The notes beneath the pieces were generated by a model. That model did no database searches and was not told the DNA's origin. It saw only the letters and a list, made by a program, of their open reading frames with translations. A DNA stretch of 10,329 nt from Phoronis ovalis. Taxonomy: Eukaryota; Phoronida; Phoronidae. The translations under genes and the position numbers were made by a program. The DNA lies in assembly GCA_028565635.1 (NCBI GenBank), contig JAOXYB010065023.1:1-10329 (forward strand), read 5' to 3'. The number at the start of each line of letters is the position of its first letter. The first letter of the stretch is position 1. Positions 1 to 6,961 of this stretch are shown piece by piece.

Positions 1-317
1 GTTTTGAAGATATTTGGTGGAAAGAGTGACAGACAGACAGACAGACGGACACTCGAGATTTAGTAGTATAGATAGTACAATGACTTTCTGTATAATACAT
101 CCTCCCAAAGTGTACTACAATACAACAGTGAGAATCATACTCAGCGTCTGAAGCATACTACAGGACTGGTTTACTTTTTTTTCTTTTAAATAGGCTTGGT
201 TTATACTTTGTAGTTGACACCCTACCAATCAGAATGCCTTGGATGGGGTGCTTTGATAATGGAACAAATAGCTCATAATCTGTCACAGCAGGAGAGGCAA
301 ATACATTTAAGACTTAC
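1..317 (-). other. Start of SON intron 8 with a GACA-type repeat
   Basis: Downstream of the exon 8 donor, no further SON exon is visible up to the window edge. Positions 27-50 hold a short GACA tetranucleotide run followed by GGACACTCGAGATTTAG. This resembles dispersed repeats common in invertebrate genomes, but I cannot name the family. Confidence 0.5.
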
Positions 318-557
318 CTCAGCAGGAGCATCAGGAAACACGTTGTCTGCTGCAGCAACGCTTGAAGTATCCACGGCTACTGTGGATGGCTGGTTTGTCG
401 CAGCGGTTTGCTTAGCAGTTGTCTTTTCTACAGGAACCCATTCATTTTCCTTAGCCCTGTGTTGGCTACCACTAGACACAGGGAACTGTAGACGCAGTGT
501 CCCCCCCGGTTGACTAGCCTTCTCTGCAGGTGTCAAGACAGGCAATTGTCTGGCGTC
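318..557 (-). CDS. SON: SON coding exon 8, FPVSSGSQHR block (residues 473-552)
   Basis: The exon starts after CTTAATCAG| and ends at the near-consensus donor GCTGAG|GTAAGT, both in phase 0. It encodes FPVSSGSQHR (497-506) and EWVPVEK (511-517), which are nearly identical to vertebrate SON, followed by a Thr/Ala-rich tail ending DNVFPDAPAE; DNVF also occurs in the vertebrate protein. A run of seven C on the plus strand (504-510) sits inside the exon and could be prone to length errors, but the frame is intact as given. The next exon is outside the window. Confidence 0.94.
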
Positions 558-3500
558 CTGATTAAGAAATAGACAATTGATTTTCCCATAATGTTTACAC
601 GATTGCAAGTACTTGTTTACCTTAAGGCGAAGTAATATTCAAGGTTTTCCTACAACTTGCAAATTCACAATCACAACTACTGCAAACTAACTAAAAGTAC
701 CTAGGTAAGATAAGGCATCTTTTGCAATGTTTATATCCTGATGAAAGATTTTAATCAAGAATTCATTATCTTTAATTATTAATAAATAGTATCGGTACTA
801 CAATCATAACTGTTCATTGTCAATCTTGGTGTATAATCCAGGTCACGGCCATGGTGAATGAATCTTTGGTGTCTTAGTCTTCTGTTAGATGCCTAATCGA
901 TTAATAGTTACTAAATAGATATTTTATTTGCTGGGAAAATACAGTTACTGTTTTTGCATTTAGAAGAGAGAAATACTAAAGAGCAAGACAAGTACTTTTG
1001 TAAGTATCTTAAAAATTGTTAGTTACCTAAGTCTAGAATTTTTTAATTTTAGTTTATTTTATTCTAGAATGAACTGAACGGGCTGAAAAACTCATCAATG
1101 AAACTTCCACACTGAGTACCACTCAGCTTTGTAGCCAAAAGTGCATGGATATGTCAAGTACTGTGCGGTTGATATTTTTAAGTGGCATGTTTTTAGCAGC
1201 ACAGTGCAAACACTAACTAAGGTCATTTGTGTAATTGGATTTTGACTACAATAGATTTTGTAATTGACCTCTTGGACTTTATTTCTGGTTCGGTTTCACT
1301 CTCTACAAGTTCTATACATGCCGGCACACAATGTAACTACTTACTCTAATGTTCATAACAATGCTAGGAGTAGGATTAACTTTAAACGGATGGTGAATAA
1401 ATGGTCCAGTTTCGTCATCTGACCCTGGTCGATTCGCTTCCTCATCACTGGTATCCAACTCTGCCTGCTTATCTTGAATATCCTTACACACCTCTGAAAC
1501 ACAACAAGGGTGTAATGTATTTGCAAGATGACCGAAAAATGACCATAGATGGGGGCCTGTGTATTTTAATTGATTATCTCTAAGGAACCAACCTGATGAT
1601 TTCATGCTACATAATACAGTTCGGTGTTGCTATAAACCGTGAGTAGATTCCTGCGAAACAGACAATGTTTTAAACTATTTGAAATATCATCAAAACATGA
1701 AATTAAGATACTCCACGATATGCATTATAACAGTGTTTGTGTAATACCATGTAAAAAATTAGTATTACAGCTGTAAGTTCCACTTTTAGTTGTTTGGAAA
1801 GAGGGGAACGAATTTCAATAAGAGAGATATGGATAGTGTCTTCTAAATATTACACAATATATATAATAGTGTGTAATATGACGTTAAAAATACATAGGAT
1901 GGTGGACCCTTCTAAAAAGTGTCTACCCCTCCCCTGAACAACTTACAACGTGGTTACAACCTGGATTCAATACTGAAATGTAACACTGACATATCACAGA
2001 CTAGAGCTACATAAACTGTTAAATGCTAATATTGTCCATAATTGGGCAACTGTTAATTAGGGGCTAGTCAGTAAACCTACGGGAAAAAAAGTAGCTTATA
2101 AGAAAACCTAACAAAAATTAGACCAAACTCATAAAACTGGCGTAGATTCTAATTAAAATCTGAAGTTTATTTCCACTCCCGTTACTTAACTTTTTTTCCC
2201 CGCTTGGTGGCAAACTAAAATGGGAGATAAGTAACGGGGGGAAACTAACTTCCGATTTATTTTAATCAGAAAGATAAAAATGATGCTGGTTTTGTTTAGT
2301 CATATTCTCTGCGACACTATTTAAGCAGGGAATTAGTCCCAATTGTTCAAGATGGTCAAGAGGTTACTGAAGTAACACAAAACGTGATAAACTGAATGGA
2401 TCATAATCAAAACGATATTGACAACTCTTTAATTGATTCTAGGAAAACCTTATTCCATCTTTGACATACATAATTAACCGTTCTTATTAAACCTGATAGG
2501 TTGACCTACTTGTGAGTTCATCTATAGATTTCCCGCCTGCCTTGAGACATGCCAATTCATCAGGTTTTAAGTTCAATGTTGGACCATTTCCAGCCTTCAT
2601 GTTAGCATAAGCCTTGGTTCTACAAATGAACTGTGTGTAGTCTATTTTTTTATATTTACTGTTAAATTTTGGTATTCATAATGGCTGCACATACTATTAC
2701 AATGCACTCCAGACCTATGCATAATACTATATGCTGGTCAGTAACTGTATTCGTTAGAAACATTAATTGGAGTTTTTTTTATAAAATGCATTATAGTACC
2801 AAAATACAAAAAACAGTTACGAGAATAAACTGGTAAGCTCTGTGTAATTTTGTCTTTGAAAGCTGTTTATAATGCTTAAAGGTGAATACAGTACCATATG
2901 TTTAGGCGGTCCACTGCTGTAAAGCTAGGACTGTCATATTATTTTCTCCTTTAAACCCAAAGGAAAATTAACTTTTTACACAAATCTTTTGAATTACTTA
3001 TTGGGAAAATAATTTTTTAGAAAAAAAAATGACACATTATTATTTAAACTTACAGAGTCGACTAACATTAGTCTAGTCTGTGAATTACAAATATTATGTA
3101 TGTTATAGATAAGGCCAGAGTAAATGCAAACAAACAATTTTGAAACTAAAGTATTTGGGTTTTTTCGAAAAAGATTTAGTTTAATTTTATATATAAATTT
3201 ATAGATTTTTTTGTTATTTATAAAAACTTTAGAAAAATATGTCTTGAAGATCACTCTGATACATCATTAGGATAAATTGGTATACTTGGTAAACAAACTG
3301 GCATCACACAGTTGTAATAAAATGAAACAAAATGGTCCATTATCCTCTATCTAAAGTGCTCTCAAAAATCTCATCACTTCTTTTCAGTAAATACAAAATA
3401 TTAGTTAAAAATACATTAAATGTTACTTTCATATGCTAAGTCGCATTACAAGTCCCAGGGTCACTGGCTACCCCTGGTGGAGAAGACTGTAATTAGACAG

Positions 3501-6500
3501 TGGCTTACAATACTTACATAGCAATTCTTCTAAGTCGCTCTTTATCAATGAATTCTCCATCATAGTGGGACCTGTGTCTATCTCTTTCCTGTGATCGTGA
3601 CCGTGCCCTATCTTTGCCTCGTTCCCTCGATCTTGATCTAGACCTCCTACAAAGAATTGAAAATAATATCAAACAGACTACTTCTTCAAAATTAAGAAAA
3701 TTGTAATTTTAAAATTCATAATAACGATATTAATGAGATATGTTACAAAGGATCAATCTGCCTCCAAGTTTTTACTTATAAACATGCCATGAATATTACT
3801 TAATATTAATAACTAATTTATACAAAATGCACGTAACATCCAGTGTTCTCCACAAAAAACTTATACTTGCTCATGGCATAAACCTTGTATTATTTATAAA
3901 CATTTTATCTATGCATGTTTGGGGTTTACATAAATAACATCATTGGCTCAGGAACATTTATACACTATTTTATGGAGAACACTGACACCTAAGTAGTTTA
4001 ACAGGCTTAGCACAACTAGCAGTGGATGATATGTGTAATAACAAAAATGCAATATGAACATAAACAAAAAGGCTTGTATGTCTTAGGGGAGTCAAATTTT
4101 AATATTTATGTGACTACTAACCGAACTTTAAAATACTCTTTTCCCCAGAATGCTTTGGCCTCGCTTTCTTCCATTCTTCGGTCCACATGATCTCGATACC
4201 GCTCACTTTCTCTGTCATCGCGAGAATGGCGTCTATCATCTCTGTCTGGTGTTCGACTTCGAGAACGAGTCCGCCATATTCCTTGACGTTTGTCGAAAAA
4301 ACTATCTCCAGAAGGTGATCTGGAATGCCTTCTTCTTTTAGGTGACTTGGATCTAGACCTGCAATTGCATCATAGTTTGCTGGGCATAAACGAAACTTGT
4401 GAAAATTTGATCAGAAAATTAACTGGAATAAGATATTCCGATTAAGCATTATTAAAACATTATCTTCTAAGTGCTAGATACAGCCTACTTGTAGTGGGTT
4501 CATATTTGTTGAATTTTCTGTCAGCTTAGGGAATCTGAGTGCATCCATGTAAAAAACAAACAGAGGTTATGCATGACGATTACACCATGTGAGCACGATT
4601 AGACTGCGATGTAGCCACAACTTCGCAAGTTCTTGTAAGTAACATTCCATAGAGACTAGGCAGTTTTGAAGAATTTATCACAGTTAATTCCAAGTTTGAA
4701 ACACAAACTATTGAATGATAAATGCGACACTTACCTGGACATAAATGCGGGGCTTACCTGAACATAAATGCAAGGCTTACCTGGACATAAATGTGGGACT
4801 TACCTGAACATAAATGCTGGACTTACCTGGACATAAATGCGGGGCTTACCTGAACATAAATGCAAGACTTACCTGGACATAAATGCAGGACTTACCTGAA
4901 CATAACTGCGGGACTTACCTGGAGCGTTTTGAACTTGTGCTTCTTCTCTTGTTATCTTTATCCCTTTCTTTAGTTTTATCTTTGTCTTTATTTTTCTTTT
5001 TCTTCTTAGTTTTATGTTTGTGTTTCTTCTTTTTCTTTTTCTTTTTCGACTCATTTTCTGCAATCGAACCTAATCATTGAAAGAAGCAATAATAGTATAA
5101 TTATATTGATTTATATAAACATTAAATGTAATAATCTATAGTGGCAGATTCAATATGACCTTCAAATAAGATATTTTTTCCAGAAATTTTAGGCTGATGG
5201 CAAATCATTTCTGATTAATTTTAAATTTAGAAATTCATTCAATGTTCAATTCAAAACAAAATTCCATGAATTTACTATCACTTCCAACAGGCGGGATCAT
5301 GTGAAGATGTTGCAGATGGACATTCTACTTATGAGGAAGAGGTACAATCTCTCAGAGTTTTGTAGTAAATAGCATGACCCAAGTTAAGTGATTACTCAAC
5401 ACGTGGTACAAGCAGATGTTTAACGTCTAAATCGTAAACTGATAGTAACAGAGGTCACATTAAATCATGGAGCAAAATAACGGCATCCAAACCTGTGTCT
5501 GAAGGATTATCCAACCCGTCATACAAACCACCATCATCGTCAGACGATTCTGAATCATCTTCTTCTGAATTAGTCAGCTCTCCTAGAAATAATTAACCTT
5601 TGAACGCTTAGAAATAATCATCTAGTAAAATAAATTTTAGGAAAAGTTTGAAAGCATATGCACATTTGAGATTTCAATGAGTCTTTGGTACTTGCTAAGG
5701 AATCTTTAGGATATGCAATTAATTACTGTTCACCTATAGGATTTGTCACATGATTAATTACTGTCCATCCACTCCGCTGAATTACAAGGAAAACTACATC
5801 TGATAAAGAGCCTGTGACATGTTTGTATGCCGTAAATTAGTTTATTTTTAAAGTGAATCTATTTTGAAGTTACAGGCATTATGTTGGTGGCTTTGGAAGC
5901 CGCCATTATAACTTTTTATTGCCCACAATGCAAAATGCACTGACATCAGAGATGAAGGTTGAATGCATTTGTACTGACAAAAACTGTAAAATCATTTATT
6001 TTATTTCTCAGGCGGTGATATGCTACTGAAATGTAATACTTTCATGAAGGTGTAGTCTAAGAGATATTTAAAGCAAATAACAAAGCTGTTAGGCCTATGG
6101 GTGAATATCAATGAACAAAATATACATTTCCTATGTTTTTGTTTATCTCTGATTTCATAGCACTTTGCATTATGGGTAATAAAGGTTATAATGGCAGCTT
6201 CCAGAGCAACCACAACAAATGCCACAAAATTAAAAAGGACTGAGTAATTTTGATAATTCTTCTTGGAAAAAAAAATCATTTAAGATGCACGTAAGTGAAT
6301 AGATTACGTCACGTTGGTGACACCTAGTTCACTTTAACATGTTACTACTTATATAAACTAATGGTTAACTTTACTTCAACAGCACATACCATCTTCCATA
6401 TTTACTCTCCTCTCGTCTGGTACCGGCTGTCCAGAGGAAATGAACGCAGCACTTGTACATGATATTTTTAATCCTAATGATTTTGAAGACTTTTTCCCAC

Positions 6501-6951
6501 TGTCTACACCAGTTTTAACAATCCTAACATCCCTATGGTCCGAAACAACAGCAGAGCTGTTGCCTGTTTTTAAATCGCAGTCGCTAACCGCGTTCTGTTT
6601 TTGTAGCTTCTTGGTTACAAATTCTTTAAATAATTTGTCAACCACATCCGTAACAGAACCTTCATATTTTTCATTTTCTAATATTTCGTCTGATTTTTTA
6701 TCTTCGTCAATAACTAAAGGAACTGTTTCAAAGACGTGATCGATTTTTATTTTTCTTTTTTCTACCCTCTTTTCTGTAATGTTTTGTTGTGATCTTTCCG
6801 TCTGTTGAGTAGACTTTTGTTGCTTTAATTGTTCTAGTTTTGTCCGTATAAGTTTAATGGGACGACATGTCGATTTTTCCTTAATATGTTCCATGCCATC
6901 GCCGTCTTTTCCCCCAGATTTGTCAGGTAGTGGAATTTCTTCTAGATTCAT
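318..6951 (-). CDS. SON: SON homologue, nuclear-speckle SR-type splicing cofactor; eight coding exons, 3' part missing
   Basis: SON is known as a nuclear-speckle DNA/RNA-binding protein that helps splice introns with weak sites. The exons join as 6951-6390, 5582-5493, 5057-4919, 4358-4122, 3646-3518, 2619-2510, 1493-1345 and 557-318. All junctions have GT..AG sites and the phases match, giving 552 codons without a stop. In order the protein shows: an N-terminal helix-like motif DKLFKEFVTKKL (about 105-116), an acidic Ser/Asp/Glu patch (188-217), a Lys-rich tract (220-250), RS and RD dipeptides (264-375), FIDKERLRRIAI (about 375-386), GGKSIDELTK, FIHHPFKV (454-461), FPVSSGSQHR (497-506) and WVPVEK (512-517). 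The last blocks are close to vertebrate SON. The G-patch and dsRBM should follow beyond position 1. The start at 6951 has context ACAAAATGA and lies just after a strong acceptor. Vertebrate SON is over 2000 residues because of repeats that are absent here. Confidence 0.93.
558..1344 (-). other. SON intron 7
   Basis: This 787-bp intron lies between exons 7 and 8. It is AT-rich, with no repeat, inverted repeat or exon that I can support. Confidence 0.8.
1345..1493 (-). CDS. SON: SON coding exon 7, HHPFK block (residues 423-472)
   Basis: The exon lies between TTGTGTTTCAG| and ATTAGA|GTAAGT. It encodes KVCKDIQDKQAELDTSDEE and then a stretch ending GPFIHHPFKVNPTPSIVMNIR. The K-C-K-x-I start, the acidic run and the F-x-HHPFK motif (454-460) all occur in the same order in vertebrate SON, making this one of the two most diagnostic exons. 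It ends in phase 0. Confidence 0.93.
2146..2270. repeat. Long imperfect hairpin in SON intron 6
   Basis: The left arm (2146-2189) contains AATTAAAATCTGAAGTTTAT and ends CCCGTTACTTAAC. The right arm (2227-2270) contains ATAAGTAACGGGGGGAAAC and then TTCCGATTTATTTTAATCAG. The arms are about 44 nt and complementary with a few gaps, around a loop of about 38 nt containing TTTTTTTCCCCGC. It may be a small foldback transposon or simply a structured intronic RNA. Elsewhere in the 1016-bp intron (1494-2509) a small hairpin, ATATTACACA paired with TGTGTAATAT-like sequence (1847-1856 with 1870-1879), is the only other structure seen. Confidence 0.65.
2510..2619 (-). CDS. SON: SON coding exon 6, conserved linker (residues 386-422)
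   Basis: The exon lies between TTCATTTGTAG| and CTCACAA|GTAGGT. It encodes ITKAYANMKAGNGPTLNLK, then PDELACLKAGGKSIDELT. This aligns with the vertebrate SON block that reads roughly IAKANAAAMCAKAG, then NLKP, then GGATIEELT. The CAKAG-type cysteine is not conserved: the segment reads ANMKAG here. The donor GTAGGT is weaker than consensus, and a GT four bases further on would break the frame. Confidence 0.88.
2658..2817. mobile_element. Possible degenerate MITE in SON intron 5
   Basis: The left end (2658-2684) reads ACTGTTAAATTTTGGTATTC and continues to CATAATG. The right end in reverse complement reads ACTGTTTTTTGTATTTTGG and continues to TACTATAATG. This imperfect terminal inverted repeat of about 28 bp brackets roughly 160 bp. 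AT-rich composition makes chance similarity possible. The remainder of the 898-bp intron (2818-3517) holds only AT-rich sequence with homopolymer runs. Confidence 0.45.
3518..3646 (-). CDS. SON: SON coding exon 5, RS domain part 2 (residues 343-385)
   Basis: The exon lies between TTCTTTGTAG| and GCTAT|GTAAGT. It encodes RRSRSRSRERGKDRARSRS, then QERDRHRSHYDGEF and IDKERLRRIA. The last stretch matches the place in SON where the RS domain gives way to the conserved region beginning with DKxxLLEIA-type sequence. Length is 129 nt, a multiple of three. Three consecutive exons (4, 5 and optional parts of 3) therefore make up the RS domain in frame-neutral blocks. Confidence 0.88.
3841..3984. mobile_element. 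hAT-like MITE in SON intron 4
   Basis: A 144-bp segment starts CAGTGTTCTCCA and ends with its reverse complement TGGAGAACACTG. Internal similarity continues less exactly inward (TTATTTATAAAC against TTATTTATGTAAAC in reverse complement). CAGTG-starting inverted termini are typical of hAT-superfamily elements, and the length suits a non-autonomous MITE. An 8-bp target duplication is not evident in the flanks, so the copy is old or the family assignment is wrong. The rest of the 475-bp intron (3647-4121) is plain AT-rich sequence. Confidence 0.68.
4122..4358 (-). CDS. SON: SON coding exon 4, RS domain part 1 (residues 264-342)
   Basis: This 237-nt exon follows the acceptor GCAATTGCAG| and ends at the relatively weak donor GTTCG|GTTAGT. 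It encodes RSRSKSPKRRRHSRSPSGD, then TRSRSRTPDRDDRRHSRDD, then a more charged segment ending AKAFWGKEYFKV. The RS and RSP repeats are the kind phosphorylated by SR protein kinases (SRPK, CLK) and used for speckle targeting. The FF/FW segments between RS runs are not ones I recognise from vertebrate SON. Its length keeps frame if skipped (237 = 79 x 3). Confidence 0.87.
4718..4920 (-). repeat. 23-bp minisatellite of 5' splice-site units adjoining SON exon 3
   Basis: CTTACCT recurs on the plus strand at exactly 23-bp spacing: 4730, 4753, 4776, 4799, 4822, 4845, 4868, 4891 and 4914. Between the copies lies a conserved ACATAAATGC core. On the transcribed minus strand every unit reads CAG|GTAAG, and six of nine read CAG|GTAAGT, the full U1-complementary consensus. 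The unit at 4914 is the actual donor of coding exon 3. Units alternate between CCTGGAC and CCTGAAC types, so the true period is a 46-bp dimer. The remainder of intron 3 (4359-4717) is unremarkable AT-rich sequence. Confidence 0.95.
4919..5057 (-). CDS. SON: SON coding exon 3, lysine-rich tract (residues 218-263)
   Basis: The exon encodes ENESKKKKKKKK and then a Lys/Asp/Arg-rich stretch ending RRSTSSKRS. Vertebrate SON also has a KKKKKKK-rich stretch shortly after its N-terminal motif, and this exon matches it in position and composition. The 5' end is ambiguous: AG at 5058 gives 139 nt, while AG at 5070 adds 12 nt in frame (Gly-Ser-Ile-Ala). The donor TCCAG|GTAAGT at 4918 is the first of nine tandem copies. 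The phase is such that reading through the donor gives AGG TAA, an immediate stop. The long purine tract appears as a pyrimidine tract on the plus strand. Confidence 0.85.
5058..5069 (-). other. Tandem 3' splice site, 12-nt optional extension of exon 3
   Basis: The minus strand reads GATTAG|GTTCGATTGCAG|AAAATGAG. Either AG could be the acceptor. The difference is 12 nt and keeps frame, inserting Gly-Ser-Ile-Ala before Glu218. The upstream AG is closer to the pyrimidine-rich TTCTTTC stretch, and the downstream CAG is the better trinucleotide, so both may be used. Confidence 0.6.
5071..5492 (-). other. SON intron 2
   Basis: This 420-435 bp intron lies between exons 2 and 3. It is AT-rich apart from a 51-nt exon-like stretch on the opposite strand at 5291-5341. 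No inverted repeat or other element was seen. Confidence 0.7.
5493..5582 (-). CDS. SON: SON coding exon 2, acidic serine patch (residues 188-217)
   Basis: This 90-nt exon lies between the acceptor ATTATTTCTAG| and the donor GACACAG|GTTTGG. It enters and leaves in phase 1. It encodes GELTNSEEDDSESSDDDGG followed by LYDGLDNPSDT. The run of Ser, Asp and Glu resembles casein kinase 2 target patches seen in other nuclear speckle proteins, but that role is inferred. The exon could be skipped without changing the reading frame because its length is a multiple of three. Confidence 0.82.
5875..6223. mobile_element. MITE-like foldback element in SON intron 1
   Basis: A long imperfect inverted repeat is visible. 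The left arm (5875-5952) begins GGCATTATGTTGGTGGC and contains GGAAGCCGCCATTATAAC. The right arm (6146-6223), read in reverse complement, begins GGCATTTGTTGTGGTTGC and contains GGAAGCTGCCATTATAAC. Both arms are about 78 bp and end in ATCAGAGA, separated by about 190 bp. The flanks share ACA on both sides, a possible 3-bp target duplication. No transposase is encoded, so this would be a non-autonomous element. It sits in the 807-bp intron 5583-6389; the rest of that intron shows nothing else I can name. Confidence 0.72.
6390..6951 (-). CDS. SON: SON coding exon 1 (residues 1-187)
   Basis: This exon encodes the N-terminus from MNLEEIPLP to RRVNMED and ends in phase 1 at the donor GATG|GTATGT. 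Residues 98-120 contain GSVTDVVDKLFKEFVTKKL, which resembles the extreme N-terminus of vertebrate SON (IFRSFVVSKF type). In vertebrates that motif is almost at the first residue, whereas about 100 charged, low-complexity residues precede it here. An in-frame Met eight codons upstream, at 6975, would place the start inside the likely polypyrimidine tract of the acceptor ending at 6962, so 6951 is preferred. The exon is rich in Lys, Glu and Ser and has no obvious folded domain besides the conserved motif. Confidence 0.88.
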
Positions 6952-6961
6952 TTTGTGCGCT

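Noticed and set aside
214-513. 99-codon plus-strand open frame
   Set aside because: It is antisense to SON exon 8, which carries the FPVSSGSQHR block in the opposite frame.
2994-3254. 86-codon minus-strand open frame rich in Phe, Asn and Lys
   Set aside because: It lies in AT-rich intron 5; the composition reflects base bias and there are no supporting splice sites or similarity.
4718-4920. CRISPR array
   Set aside because: The 23-bp units are contiguous tandem repeats without unique spacers and lie in an animal gene intron.
4883-5080. Open frame on the plus strand rich in Leu, Ser and Phe
   Set aside because: It is the antisense of the lysine-rich exon 3; the pyrimidine-rich strand gives Leu/Phe runs with no homology.
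6001-6279. 92-codon minus-strand open frame
   Set aside because: It overlaps the right arm of the foldback element in intron 1, has intron-like composition and no recognisable domain.
6440-6739. 99-codon plus-strand open frame
   Set aside because: It lies wholly antisense to SON coding exon 1, and the opposite frame has the conserved SON motif.
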